This document shows positions 8,701-16,048 of a stretch of DNA of 59,602 nucleotides, one piece after another. The notes beneath the pieces were generated by a model. It was not told the origin of the DNA. It was given only the letters and a program-made list of their open reading frames with translations, and searched no databases. The stretch is from an uncultured Roseburia sp. (lineage in GTDB: Bacteria > Bacillota > Clostridia > Lachnospirales > Lachnospiraceae): positions 1 through 59,602 of the forward strand of contig CAMTDY010000002.1 of the NCBI GenBank assembly GCA_947070915.1, given 5' to 3'. Position 1 is the first letter of the stretch, and the number at the start of each line of letters is the position of its first letter. The translations under genes and the position numbers were made by a program.

Positions 8701-9352
8701 CAATATTATGATTCAGCGAAACATCCGCCCCGAGGTAATAATTGCCTGCAGGCAGAGAATTATAAGAGTAGGTATCTTCCTGCTGCAGCGAAAGCTCCAC
8801 CCCGTTAATCAGCAGATTTCCATCTGCATTGGAGGTGATTTTTTTGGCAAAAGAAACCGGTGCGTCATCACCGCACTCTGTCGACAGATCATGGGCATGA
8901 CCGCCGGTCAGCAGATATGGGTCCGCATCTGTACCGCTGCCGGACAGCAGCCTTGTCTGTTCCTTCATGTAAAAAGCCGGACGCACGCCTATCGAATCGG
9001 CACTGGCTATATTGCTGATAATCTGTCCGTTTCTTGCCACACCCCGCACAGTACTATCATAATTTTCCGCAGCCCTTGGAGAACGCAGCAAACAATGCCA
9101 GTCATTTCCGGCTACGATCCGGGAATCTATATAATCGCTGTTTTCCACAGCCTTTTCGGTCAGTTTCCCTATATGGTACCAGAGACCCAGCGTGGGCGTG
9201 TTATTGAATACCTGCTGGATCTGTTTCACATCAAGCAGGAATACCTTATCCTCCACCTGCTCGGCATATGCATCATCATAATTTCCCAGTATGTTCTGAT
9301 ATACCAGCTTATTGACCCCATTCTCACTCTTCCAGACATGCCGATGCGGCAT
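5774..9352 (-). CDS. Large DUF6273/Ig-like surface protein, 5'-truncated
   Basis: A 1192-aa multidomain protein of extracellular type. Residues ~1-130 are the C-terminal part of a DUF6273 domain (LLRSP at 88-92, GVRPAF at 122-127). A beta-rich middle part follows (LSLNGH-like strands). At ~617-765 there are Cys-rich CTGCEKW / CSACGH / CNVCGYER repeats, then a Pro-Thr-Ser linker at ~935-971. A fibronectin-III-like domain (~1000-1095) and a Big_2-type Ig-like domain end the protein. No signal peptide is present, and DUF6273 normally starts about 100 residues earlier, so the 5' end is lost, probably with the rearrangements that placed an insertion sequence upstream. There is no LPxTG-type anchor. 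The annotated ATG is simply the first in frame; function in the present state is doubtful. Confidence 0.8.
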   Translation of the reverse strand: MPHRHVWKSENGVNKLVYQNILGNYDDAYAEQVEDKVFLLDVKQIQQVFNNTPTLGLWYHIGKLTEKAVENSDYIDSRIVAGNDWHCLLRSPRAAENYDSTVRGVARNGQIISNIASADSIGVRPAFYMKEQTRLLSGSGTDADPYLLTGGHAHDLSTECGDDAPVSFAKKITSNADGNLLINGVELSLQQEDTYSYNSLPAGNYYLGADVSLNHNIEIKTGDVSLCLNGHTLNLNGCKINIARKKTDTGNFSVCDCGGGGQIVSDFSSPAMNDGMIDAHSAFYLYGGKVRNSYAGQEGMSRAVVASGGTVYLYGGEVVSDRDFAVLVDYSTGSELVLSGAPKLKGNGKDIFLRNENSERIITLTGPLSVDSPYRVDADTACTFTADWDTHMSGKRFSEYFTSVKKGLFINENENGELALFNFAITQQPSPENRYTVTANGAPDYAPASYQWYPAEVTTQAVTYQNALPYNYVNDTSSYDAETGWTGTQSGECGYFKVVLSKGDIIAVKTSRKIEQGQVMLVSDDYKYQLYTSQTDADGEYILTASGDGIFNLFIDGEKDTSITLTAKLTKVMLGDALDGQTGRSLSAGEEGGYLCRVSYSDGTILDSDIVHFVPQHTHSLTQVQAKAATCTQAGNKAYYTCTGCEKWFADEAAGEEITDKDSVVIAAKGHTAVADPAKAATCTETGLTEGSHCSACGHVIKAQTVTAALGHDYGEYHRDADGHWKTCRRCGETEPKEAHVYDSDTDADCNVCGYERTAENPGNVSKDVEKDEKAPDTVLSDSAEKLADIILTDEEKAQVENGSDIRFILEVKDAADTVNSSDKAAVQEALSGNTSVKGFSVGQYLDISLFKIIGTDRSAISQTSKKLTIVIDVPDSLKGKDSGKARTFAIIRVHDGVAEILEDLDTADDTITIATDRFSAYAIVYKEAGSGGDVSPSPTPDGGNTPSPIPDGDGNTPSPTPVGGNTPSPTPDDGIKPTPAPEEKPKQASGKEKRKAELHSGLKAVQTGKKLQITWGRVSGADGYSVYVQYCGKDFSAKSLNQVKSGKKTKITVKKVNGKKLDTKKNFKLYVVAWQWKDGKKKTLAKTIIIHVAGKDSVSYTNVKKIQVKKSSYTLKKGGTVTLHPKAVLYDKRKKQLSSAHCNEFRYLSSNQKAATVTAGGKVKAKGTGECTIYVFARNGCKRKIKIKVKK
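6438..6548. repeat. In-gene tandem repeat encoding the Pro-rich linker
   Basis: Four imperfect copies of a GGTGTCGGGCTTGGGGTGTT-like unit encode repeated TPSPTPDGGN peptides on the minus strand. Such repeats act as a wall-spanning stalk and commonly vary in copy number. Confidence 0.85.
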
Positions 9353-9760
9353 GCCCTCCTTACGTCGTTCCTGCCTTTCGGCACAAACAATTCATGAATC
9401 ATTGTTGTCAGTTTCTACTTTCCATGATAAAATATCCTCAGAGATACCTGTATACTACAGAGCACGGCATGGGGAGTGGCGAAAGACCATCTTATCCCGA
9501 ACTCTTATATGTGCCGCTATCCTTTTTAAGCACAAACAATTGGGACATTGAGCCCGGACACTTATCATCTGACTTTGGTGCATGACACCTTTGATAAGTC
9601 TTTTCGCTTGGATAGCAGTCAATGCAGGTATCTCTCTTTTATTGCTCTCACTACTTTAGGTAATTGCGAAACAAGTTTGTAATCTGGGTTCAAATGACAT
9701 AAAACCCCGATATTGTCGAACTTTTAGTAAGACAATATAGAAAATGTGACTTTAAGGCAT
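9353..9760. other. Intergenic stretch between surface protein and insertion sequence
   Basis: No intact gene. The minus-strand frame of the surface protein is closed by a TGA about 40 bases upstream of the assigned start. A short AT-rich stretch before it encodes DILSWKVETDNN, which resembles the WxV start of a DUF6273 domain, consistent with the missing 5' part having been corrupted here. The left end of the insertion sequence must lie in or near this interval, but no terminal repeat was recognised. Confidence 0.5.
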
Positions 9761-9789
9761 GAAAAACTAAGCAGATAGAAATATCTGCC
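9761..9789 (-). terminator. Intrinsic terminator of the transposase gene
   Basis: On the minus strand GCAGATA pairs with TATCTGC across a 4-base loop and is followed by TTAGTTTTT. It lies 27 bases after the transposase stop. Confidence 0.75.
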
Positions 9790-9815
9790 AGAAAAACAGT
9801 ATATGTGTTGGATGC

Positions 9816-11249
9816 TTATGCAATCAAAGGCTTTAAACTGCGAATATATTGGTGCTTATGAATTTTGTCCGCAACCATTACGGTAATTAACTGGGCAATT
9901 CCGGCAAGGAGCAAATCTGCATGGAGCGTTTTCTCATTCTGGGTTTTGCGCCCGACAATGCAGAAACTATCCTTGAAATGATGGATGGATTTTTCTACAT
10001 TCACCCGTATTTTGTAGGTGGAATTCCATTCCTTTGTGCCGCGGACGGTTCCGGGATAAGCACGTAGATTCTGTTCCGGGTAGATGTAAATCATTCTTCC
10101 GCATGAAGATGTTGTACATGGGGTATCACAGTGGCATACACGCTTTGATTTTTTCGTGGCATTCTTCCATTCCCATTTCATTTTTGGACAGACAAATTTC
10201 ATGGTTGGAATGCCACAGCGCAGATGGGATTTGCTGCCTTCGCGCTTCATGGGAAGTGAGGCATCATGTGGACAGCAGGGAACACCCTCATCATTGACTG
10301 TATAGTCAATGCCCTCGACTGTTAACTTGTTTTTCAGAGGAATATATGCTTTTTCAAAGGACGTTTCCTGTAACAGGTATTTATAAATTTCGATGGAATC
10401 AAAAGCAGCATCGCCGAGAAATGTTTTGGGATTAATCAGTGGGTGCTTTATGAAAAAATCCTTTAATGTTGGAATCAGCGCTTTTGCATCTGCAAGACTT
10501 TTGTCCTCATCCGGCGAGTCGGATTTCTTTCCGACAATGATTTCGGGATGGGATCCAAGAAAGTTTTTGTTGTAAAAGCTGATATTTCTGACAATGCCGA
10601 GACCGTTTGTAACAATGCCAAATTTATAAGCATAGCAGAAATGTCCGTTTATATACATTTGCTGTATTGCAGGATTGGAGGCAGCGTGTGAAGGCATGGA
10701 GCCATAGGCGGCTTTATATGGGGCATAAGAATCATCCAGACCATTAGCCTTTTTAAATGCTTTGAGCTGTTTAATAATGCGGTTGGCATACTTGGGGTTG
10801 TTTTCTGTTACCCAGGCTTCAATGCCGGAGGTATCAAAGAGCAGCATGGATGCTTTTTGTTTATCAATCCGTTGGCATACCGGTTCGGTCAGGTCAACCA
10901 TATGATCGAACATGGCTTGTAAGTCTGACAGGAAATCCTGTTTGAAGCGGGTAAATTTAGAGGCATCGGGGACAACGTCAAATCCACAGAAATCCCGTAA
11001 TTGCTGAGAATATTTCAGGAATATGATTAGGAGTGATGTGGTTGGAATCGAGAAAATAAGTTGTAATAACAGGGCTTTGAGCATTGGATAAAGAAGATGC
11101 TTACGAGGCCTGCCGGTGACGGAGTGGAAATGTGAAACAAAAGAGACCGGGACAATTTCATCAAGGTTGATGGTTTGATCGAGTAAGGAAAGAAACTCAT
11201 ATTTATCGTTATCAAATTTATTTTGGCAATCGGTAAAAATATCTGCCAA
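9816..11249 (-). CDS. DDE transposase (IS1182/IS5-like)
   Basis: A 477-aa transposase of full length with no visible frameshift. The N terminus (GRPRKHLLYPMLKALLLQL) is the DUF772/InsH-type helical domain. The catalytic triad is suggested by LLFDTSGIEAW (first Asp), GDAAFDS (second Asp) and RVNVEKSIHHFKD (Glu). A Cys/His cluster (CHCDTPC, RCGIP) between the second Asp and the Glu is typical of IS1182-like enzymes, where a zinc-binding insert interrupts the fold. The predicted start is a TTG; no ATG is available nearby. An intact ORF suggests recent arrival. Exact family assignment would need comparison with ISfinder. Confidence 0.85.
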   Translation of the reverse strand: MADIFTDCQNKFDNDKYEFLSLLDQTINLDEIVPVSFVSHFHSVTGRPRKHLLYPMLKALLLQLIFSIPTTSLLIIFLKYSQQLRDFCGFDVVPDASKFTRFKQDFLSDLQAMFDHMVDLTEPVCQRIDKQKASMLLFDTSGIEAWVTENNPKYANRIIKQLKAFKKANGLDDSYAPYKAAYGSMPSHAASNPAIQQMYINGHFCYAYKFGIVTNGLGIVRNISFYNKNFLGSHPEIIVGKKSDSPDEDKSLADAKALIPTLKDFFIKHPLINPKTFLGDAAFDSIEIYKYLLQETSFEKAYIPLKNKLTVEGIDYTVNDEGVPCCPHDASLPMKREGSKSHLRCGIPTMKFVCPKMKWEWKNATKKSKRVCHCDTPCTTSSCGRMIYIYPEQNLRAYPGTVRGTKEWNSTYKIRVNVEKSIHHFKDSFCIVGRKTQNEKTLHADLLLAGIAQLITVMVADKIHKHQYIRSLKPLIA

Positions 11250-11322
11250 AGAAAGCTGTTTCGGTATATGTCATGGCTGCGAATACAACCAGTAAAAGCG
11301 TTAAAATCTCTAACGTATTCAT
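11218..11322 (-). pseudogene. Holin-like type I toxin ORF interrupted by the IS
   Basis: The ATG at 11322 has AAGGAAGG just upstream and encodes MNTLEILTLLLVVFAAMTY, a short hydrophobic helix typical of Firmicutes putative holin-like toxins (about 30 residues, one membrane segment). After AMTY the frame continues into TETAFFGRYF, which is insertion-sequence DNA overlapping the transposase start, so the charged native tail is missing. Proteins of this family are membrane-active toxins usually silenced by an antisense RNA. The upstream leader (11323-11420) contains an AGGGATAGTCTGGTGG stretch that could belong to such a locus; this last point is inference. Confidence 0.6.
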
Positions 11323-11505
11323 ATGTACCTTCCTTTCCGTTTCCGGAAAAACAACCACCAGACTATCCCTACATTGTTCTAATCTGACTAAAAATATTGT
11401 CATACTGGCACATATCCCGCCACAATTTTTTACTCTTATATTCATAATAAGCAAAGAGGAACTGATTATCAAAAACCATTCCTCTTTATTCCGCCATTAT
11501 CTTAT

Positions 11506-11838
11506 TCAACCAATCTCAAAATTCGTACCTAACGCCCCACAGTGAACCAAAAATAAAATACAATCCCTGTATCCCCGGAAATAATGTTCCCTTTCAACAT
11601 AAGTCTGCATATCAAATTTCAGTTCCATATACTTCTGGACTGCCTCCACTTCTTCCTGTGTCGCTCCATCGTTGACCGGCTTGCCCTCACGCAGATTCTT
11701 AATTAAGGGATATTCTTTTATCAGTTTTTCCATTTCTCCCTCCAGTCCTGTATATCCCTCATCGTCCCTGCCCAACTTTTTTAAGATAGAATCGTAAGTA
11801 AAAAAGAAAAACTCATCCATATGGATTTCCTCTGTCAT
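11506..11838 (-). CDS. Unrecognised 110-aa acidic protein
   Basis: I do not recognise the family. The ATG at 11838 is chosen because GGAGG lies eight bases before it; a GTG six codons further upstream overlaps that site. The product is acidic and aromatic-rich (DEFFFFTYDS near the start, EREHYFRGYRDCILFLVHCG near the end) with no signal peptide. A helical middle part has GKPVNDGATQEEVEAVQKYM. The compact size, good translation signal and location beside a type I toxin-like ORF suggest a small accessory gene. It is monocistronic. Confidence 0.7.
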   Translation of the reverse strand: MTEEIHMDEFFFFTYDSILKKLGRDDEGYTGLEGEMEKLIKEYPLIKNLREGKPVNDGATQEEVEAVQKYMELKFDMQTYVEREHYFRGYRDCILFLVHCGALGTNFEIG

Positions 11839-11875
11839 CGCCAGTGCCTCCTTCACTTTTTATTGTTTTATTATT

Positions 11876-12080
11876 ATGATGTTGGGGTCAAAAGGTATTT
11901 TGCCCCCAACAAATGATGCGGATTGCTTCGTTGTTACACAACTTTCGCAATCCTTTAAACATTCGAAATCCGCGGATTTACTGCGTAAATCGCTCCTTTC
12001 TCATGTTTGGCGGGTCCCAAGGTCTCATGCCTTATCATGCAAACATGAACGGCATTTTGACCTTTTGACCCTGGCATCAT
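11876..12080. repeat. Palindromic intergenic element (MITE-like) 1
   Basis: The ends are imperfect inverted repeats: ATGATGTTGGGGTCAAAAGG on the left and CCTTTTGACCCTGGCATCAT on the right. The ~165 bases between contain several short dyads (GCGGATTG, TCATGTTTG) but no gene. A related GGTCAAA...CCCC palindrome occurs at 17348-17430. It could be a non-autonomous mobile repeat or a structured non-coding RNA. Confidence 0.6.
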
Positions 12081-12119
12081 TATTATTACACGATTCTATC
12101 GCTGTTTTTACAACAACAA

Positions 12120-12163
12120 AGCACCAGCATCCCACATCACTGTGAAACACTGGCGCTTTTTAT
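12120..12163 (+). terminator. Hairpin terminator, possibly bidirectional
   Basis: AGCACCAG pairs with CTGGCGCT, with an inner TCAC/GTGA dyad, followed by TTTTAT on the plus strand. On the minus strand, the direction of the metallophosphoesterase gene 115 bases away, the hairpin is followed by TTTGTTGTTGT, so it may end that transcript. Confidence 0.6.
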
Positions 12164-12276
12164 GGTCACTTATGCTTTCTGAACGGCTGCCGTGTTATTA
12201 TTCAATTATAAGGATTACGTTATCTTAGGCATGCGTCAGGTGGTCATAAGGAGACCGCATTACACACTCTTTTATT

Positions 12277-13380
12277 CTATTCCCTGAATAAACAAATCTC
12301 CACATATTCACAAATCCCCTGTGTCCGAAAAGGAAATCCCCAGCCTCCCATACCAGACGATACAATGGCTTGACTCTCTCCCATTTCAAACATTCCATAA
12401 TTATATGTTCCAAACAAGGTATTCATATATCCGATTGGAAAAAACTGTCCTGCATGGGTATGTCCGGATAACTGCAAGTCTACCCCCTGCCTTACATTTT
12501 CTTCTATCTGAACCGGCTGATGGTCTGCCAAAATCACATACCTATTTTCCAGATTCCCTTTCAGTATCTTCTCAGTATCCGCACGGCTTTCCCTGCCTCT
12601 TGAAATATCCTCCCGTCCCGCTATAAGCAGGTCTGTCCCCAGTGAAATGCAATCATCCTTTAGAGCAGTAATGCCATTTTCTTTCAAGGAGTTTTCCAGT
12701 TCCTTATCCGTATAAGAAGGATGCGGTGCATACATCTGCCTGTCATGATTTCCATATATATAATAAATTCCATACCGTGGTTTTATCCCACTAAACAGTC
12801 GAAAAACTTCCCTCATTTCTTCTTTCGTTGTCCCCTCTTCAACAATATCGCCTCCCAGAATCATTAAATCTGGTTCTAGCTTTTTTATTTCACGAATTTT
12901 TTCTTTTATAATGTCTGGCTTCTGTACCGTACCATAATGTGTATCACTGATAAAAATAATCTTATAATCGTTTTTCAGTTTCCCCGATGTAACCTTATAT
13001 TCTGTCCGTTGAATCTGATTTATATTATAACTTCCATAAGCCAAAAGCAATCCTGTAACTAAGATGGGAAGCATGCAAAGATGATATGACTTTTTCAGAA
13101 TTAAATATATCTTGCTATTTTTCTTTTTGCAAACTCTGCGTATCACAATCGCAATCAGATCCATTAAGGCATACAAAACAATCAGATGCACTGCTACAAG
13201 TCCTCCCGCATCCCACAATAAACAAATAATACAAAGTAAGATAGAAAGCAAAATACGGATAGCCCTGACTTTCCATTTACCAATCTGTATAACAACAAAA
13301 AGGGTAAAAATCCTTCCTGTCAGCCAGTATAGTCCCAGCAACAAAACAAAAAACACAATACCCATCACTATATAGTACAT
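12277..13380 (-). CDS. Membrane metallophosphoesterase (YkuE/YaeI-like)
   Basis: A ~367-aa calcineurin-like phosphoesterase. The N-terminal ~130 residues carry four hydrophobic helices (first IVMGIVFFVLLLGLYWL). The catalytic domain follows, with metal-binding motifs in order: DTHYG, GGDIVEEG, YGNHDRQ, LADHQP and SGHTHAGQ. This set defines class III phosphoesterases of the YkuE/YaeI type, some of which act on lipid phosphates such as UDP-diacylglucosamine; the substrate here is unknown. The catalytic domain is probably cytoplasmic or membrane-facing. The ATG at 13380 is preferred for spacing to AAAGGA; another ATG lies two codons upstream. It follows the TauE gene by 28 bases and is probably co-transcribed with it. 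Confidence 0.9.
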   Translation of the reverse strand: MYYIVMGIVFFVLLLGLYWLTGRIFTLFVVIQIGKWKVRAIRILLSILLCIICLLWDAGGLVAVHLIVLYALMDLIAIVIRRVCKKKNSKIYLILKKSYHLCMLPILVTGLLLAYGSYNINQIQRTEYKVTSGKLKNDYKIIFISDTHYGTVQKPDIIKEKIREIKKLEPDLMILGGDIVEEGTTKEEMREVFRLFSGIKPRYGIYYIYGNHDRQMYAPHPSYTDKELENSLKENGITALKDDCISLGTDLLIAGREDISRGRESRADTEKILKGNLENRYVILADHQPVQIEENVRQGVDLQLSGHTHAGQFFPIGYMNTLFGTYNYGMFEMGESQAIVSSGMGGWGFPFRTQGICEYVEICLFRE

Positions 13381-13408
13381 TACCATTTCCTTTCCGCAAA
13401 TATTATAA

Positions 13409-14173
13409 TCAAAGCATATTTACAATAGCAAGGAATACGCCAAGCACACACAGAACAGTCCCGGTAACTCTGTTCTGCAGTTTAGCATCTACTTTATTCG
13501 CAAATAATGCTGTAAACCTTGCACCAATCAATGCCGAAATGATACACACGACAAGAGCAGTTATATTTACATTACCACCAATGAGAAGATGAGAAACTGC
13601 ACCCGTCAGCGCTGTAAAGGTCATAATAAAAGTACTTGTTCCTACCGCTGTTTTCAGATTATATCCCAAGACAGAAGTTAAGGTAATCAAAAGCAGTACA
13701 CCTCCTCCTGCCCCAACAAACCCGCAAAATAACCCAATGTGAATTCCAGACAAAAAGGAACGTAATACCCTTTGCCTTGGTTCTATATCATCCATTTTTG
13801 AAGTCGTCTTTGTAATAGGGCTTATAAGAAATCGAAGTCCCATAATAAAAGTCATTACATAAGAACTACCGCCTAATACCGTATTCGGAAGTAATGATGA
13901 AATCCAGCTTCCCAGTATCGTAAACATAATAACAGATACCATCATCACAAGTCCGTTTTTTATGTCGAGATTCTTATTTTTCCCATATGTATATGCAGTA
14001 ATTGCAGAAGCAAGGACATCTGAAGCAAGGGCAATTCCAACCGCTTCATAGGCTGAAAATCCGCAGAATGTAATCAGCATAGGCGTAATCACTACAGCTG
14101 CAGATAATCCTGCAAGACCAGTACCAATACCAGCTCCAAGTCCCGCTATGATACATACAATGATTAGAATCAT
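13409..14173 (-). CDS. TauE/SafE family sulfite/anion permease
   Basis: A 254-aa integral membrane protein of the TauE/SafE (DUF81) family with about eight transmembrane helices. Each half carries the family's Gly-rich signature: GAGIGTGLAGLSAAVVITPML near the start and FVGAGGGVLLLITL near the middle. Members export sulfite, sulfoacetate or related organic anions; the substrate of this one is not evident. The ATG at 14173 is favoured, because the AAGGGGG ribosome binding site directly abuts an ATG nine bases earlier. Upstream, a GTTGAGGTTGAGTTGAG box on the coding strand matches those before the response regulator and the RND exporter, which suggests shared control. Confidence 0.9.
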   Translation of the reverse strand: MILIIVCIIAGLGAGIGTGLAGLSAAVVITPMLITFCGFSAYEAVGIALASDVLASAITAYTYGKNKNLDIKNGLVMMVSVIMFTILGSWISSLLPNTVLGGSSYVMTFIMGLRFLISPITKTTSKMDDIEPRQRVLRSFLSGIHIGLFCGFVGAGGGVLLLITLTSVLGYNLKTAVGTSTFIMTFTALTGAVSHLLIGGNVNITALVVCIISALIGARFTALFANKVDAKLQNRVTGTVLCVLGVFLAIVNML

Positions 14174-14226
14174 TCTCGTCATCCCCCTTAATTTAAAATC
14201 TTATTTTTCAATGATAAAAAGTTTAC

Positions 14227-14243
14227 CTCAACTCAACCTCAAC
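14227..14243 (-). promoter_or_regulatory. GTTGAG-repeat box facing the TauE gene
   Basis: On the minus strand this is GTTGAGGTTGAGTTGAG, an exact inverted copy of the box at 14277-14293. GTTGAG recurs at offsets 0, 6 and 11; the 11-bp spacing suits a tandem OmpR-type dimer. A TTGAGG in the box could serve as -35, but the -10 18 bases on (TTTATC) is poor, so activation may be needed. Confidence 0.7.
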
Positions 14244-14276
14244 AACAGCAGCGTTTTCATACACTTTCAGATATCT

Positions 14277-14307
14277 GTTGAGGTTGAGTTGAGAAATGTA
14301 TTATAAT
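14277..14307 (+). promoter_or_regulatory. GTTGAG-repeat box and promoter of the two-component operon
   Basis: The 17-bp box GTTGAGGTTGAGTTGAG spans 14277-14293. Within it TTGAGG (14278-14283) stands 18 bases before a perfect TATAAT (14302-14307), about 28 bases upstream of the response regulator ATG. The box therefore covers the -35, the usual place for an OmpR-family activator. The layout repeats exactly before the RND gene. Confidence 0.8.
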
Positions 14308-14334
14308 ATTAGCATAGGAAGGAGGCTCACTATT

Positions 14335-15012
14335 ATGTTTCAGATTTTGGTTGTAGAAGATGACAGTGAATTAAGAGAACTTTTTTGTTCCGTTTTAACG
14401 GATAATGGCTACCATGCTATTCCTGCTGTGGATGGAATCCATGCGTTTGATATCCTTGAAAGCACTTATATTGACTTAGTCATTTCCGATATTATGATGC
14501 CGCGCATGAATGGGTTTGAATTAACCAGAGAACTACGGGCCGCCAGTTATACCATGCCCATCCTGATGATTACAGCCAAAGAAAATTCCGCTGATAAACG
14601 GGAAGGATTCCGCATGGGGACAGACGACTACATGGTAAAACCCATAGATGTCAACGAGATGATATGGCGGGTAGAAGCTCTTCTCAGACGCAGCCAGCTG
14701 GCGGGCAGCCGAATAGCCAAAATTGGTGAAACAGAATTAAATTGCGACACGCTGACTGTTCACTGTAACAATACAGACACAGAAATACCTGCCAAGGAAT
14801 TCTATCTGCTATTCAAATTGGTAGTCTCCCCCAACCGCATTTTTACACGCAGACAGTTAATGGACGACATTTGGGGACCGGACAGCGAAACTGACCCACA
14901 TACACTGGAAGTTCACATCAGCCGCCTGCGGGAACGCTTTCAGGATAACCCTGATTTTGAAATTGTCACTGTCCGGGGACTTGGCTATAAGGTGGTGAAC
15001 CGACATGAGTAA
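14335..15012 (+). CDS. OmpR-family response regulator
   Basis: A 225-aa DNA-binding response regulator. The receiver domain (1-~120) has the acidic pair in VVEDD, the phosphoacceptor Asp52 in ISDIMMPRMNG, and Lys102 in VKPID. The winged-helix output domain (~125-225) ends with the family signature HISRLRERF...VRGLGYKV. The ATG at 14335 is chosen because GGAGG lies nine bases before it; an in-frame ATG further upstream falls inside the promoter. It overlaps the sensor kinase gene by eight bases. Its tandem-repeat boxes lie at its own promoter and at that of the RND exporter, so it probably regulates itself and the pump (inference). Confidence 0.95.
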   Translation: MFQILVVEDDSELRELFCSVLTDNGYHAIPAVDGIHAFDILESTYIDLVISDIMMPRMNGFELTRELRAASYTMPILMITAKENSADKREGFRMGTDDYMVKPIDVNEMIWRVEALLRRSQLAGSRIAKIGETELNCDTLTVHCNNTDTEIPAKEFYLLFKLVVSPNRIFTRRQLMDDIWGPDSETDPHTLEVHISRLRERFQDNPDFEIVTVRGLGYKVVNRHE

Positions 15013-16030
15013 ACGCCCCCCAAAAATATCCGTCATGTTTTCCCTGCTGACTTTTTTGACACTCTTTCTTACCATACTCCTAACCGGTATGCTCCTGACA
15101 TTAATGGAGCATACTGGTATTCTGGCAGAAGGAAATCGTATCGCTGGTATTTTTCTCATTGCTGCTACCTGTATGATTGCCGGCACCATTACTTCCCGGT
15201 TTGCCAGCAGACACCCGCTCCACTCCATTGAGTCCATCAGCAGGGCATCGCAGGAAGTAGCAAAAGGAAATTTTGATATACAGCTTACAGAACACAGCCA
15301 GATTGCAGAACTGCAGGAAATGACGCATAACTTTAATATTATGACACGGGAACTGGCAGGAACAGAATTGTTACGCAATGATTTTGTTGAGAATGTGTCC
15401 CATGAATTTAAGACACCTCTCTCTGCCATTGAAGGCTATGCTACCCTGCTGCAGAAAAAAAAACTTTCAGAAGAAAAGAAAGAGGAATACACAAAAAAAA
15501 TACTTTTAAATACCAGACGGCTTTCCACCCTGACAAGCAATATTCTTCTCCTGTCCCGATTAGAAAACCAGGAAACCGGAATCAAAAAAGAAACCTTTTC
15601 ACTGGATGAACAGCTTCGGGAAAGCCTGCTCTCCCTGGAAACGGCATGGTCAGAAAAAAAACTGGAACTGGAAATCGAACTGGACAATGCGGATTATTCC
15701 GGAAACCGGGAACTGCTCTTTCATGTATGGCACAATATCATCGGTAATGCCATCAAATTTTCAGACATCGGAGGATGGATACAAATTCTGTTGAAAAAAG
15801 AAGCCGAACAGCTGATAATCCAAATCACGGATACCGGGATTGGAATGAAGGAAGAAATATGCCAGCGAATCTTTGAAAAATTTTATCAGGGCGACCACTC
15901 CCGTTCTGATACAGGAAACGGACTGGGACTGGCACTGGCTGGCAGAATCGTGACCTTACATGGCGGAAACATCTCCGTCTCCAGCAAAGAAGGAAGCGGC
16001 AGCACCTTTACCATAACACTGCCACTATAA
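15005..16030 (+). CDS. Sensor histidine kinase (HAMP, HisKA, HATPase)
   Basis: A 341-aa membrane sensor kinase, the partner of the preceding response regulator. Two transmembrane helices (~12-33 and ~46-66) are separated by only about a dozen residues, so there is almost no extracellular domain. This is typical of intramembrane-sensing kinases that respond to membrane or envelope stress such as antimicrobial peptides. A HAMP linker follows (~67-115), then HisKA with phosphorylated His133 in NVSHEFKTPLSAIEGY. The ATPase domain has the N box HNIIGNAIKFS, the G1 box DTGIGM, and GNGLGLALAG. It starts inside the end of the regulator gene, so the two are translationally coupled. Confidence 0.95.
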   Translation: MSKRPPKISVMFSLLTFLTLFLTILLTGMLLTLMEHTGILAEGNRIAGIFLIAATCMIAGTITSRFASRHPLHSIESISRASQEVAKGNFDIQLTEHSQIAELQEMTHNFNIMTRELAGTELLRNDFVENVSHEFKTPLSAIEGYATLLQKKKLSEEKKEEYTKKILLNTRRLSTLTSNILLLSRLENQETGIKKETFSLDEQLRESLLSLETAWSEKKLELEIELDNADYSGNRELLFHVWHNIIGNAIKFSDIGGWIQILLKKEAEQLIIQITDTGIGMKEEICQRIFEKFYQGDHSRSDTGNGLGLALAGRIVTLHGGNISVSSKEGSGSTFTITLPL

Positions 16031-16048
16031 CAAAATGGAGGGATTCCA

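Larger units (their letters stand above)
9761..11265 (-). mobile_element. DDE insertion sequence (IS1182/IS5-like), ends approximate
   Basis: One transposase gene occupies almost the whole element, with an intrinsic terminator at its 3' end. The right end lies a few bases upstream of the transposase start, where a toxin-like reading frame is abruptly replaced by element sequence. No convincing terminal inverted repeats or target duplication could be read by eye, so both boundaries are estimates. Confidence 0.65.

Noticed and set aside
5774..9352. Sortase substrate paired with the sortase at 23459
   Set aside because: The C terminus has no LPxTG or NPxTG motif, hydrophobic stretch or basic tail.
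9353..11300. Exact ends and target duplication of the insertion sequence
   Set aside because: No matching terminal inverted repeats longer than a few bases could be read; only approximate ends are given.
14296..14334. An upstream in-frame start for the response regulator
   Set aside because: It lies over the -10 region and before the strong ribosome binding site at 14320-14325.
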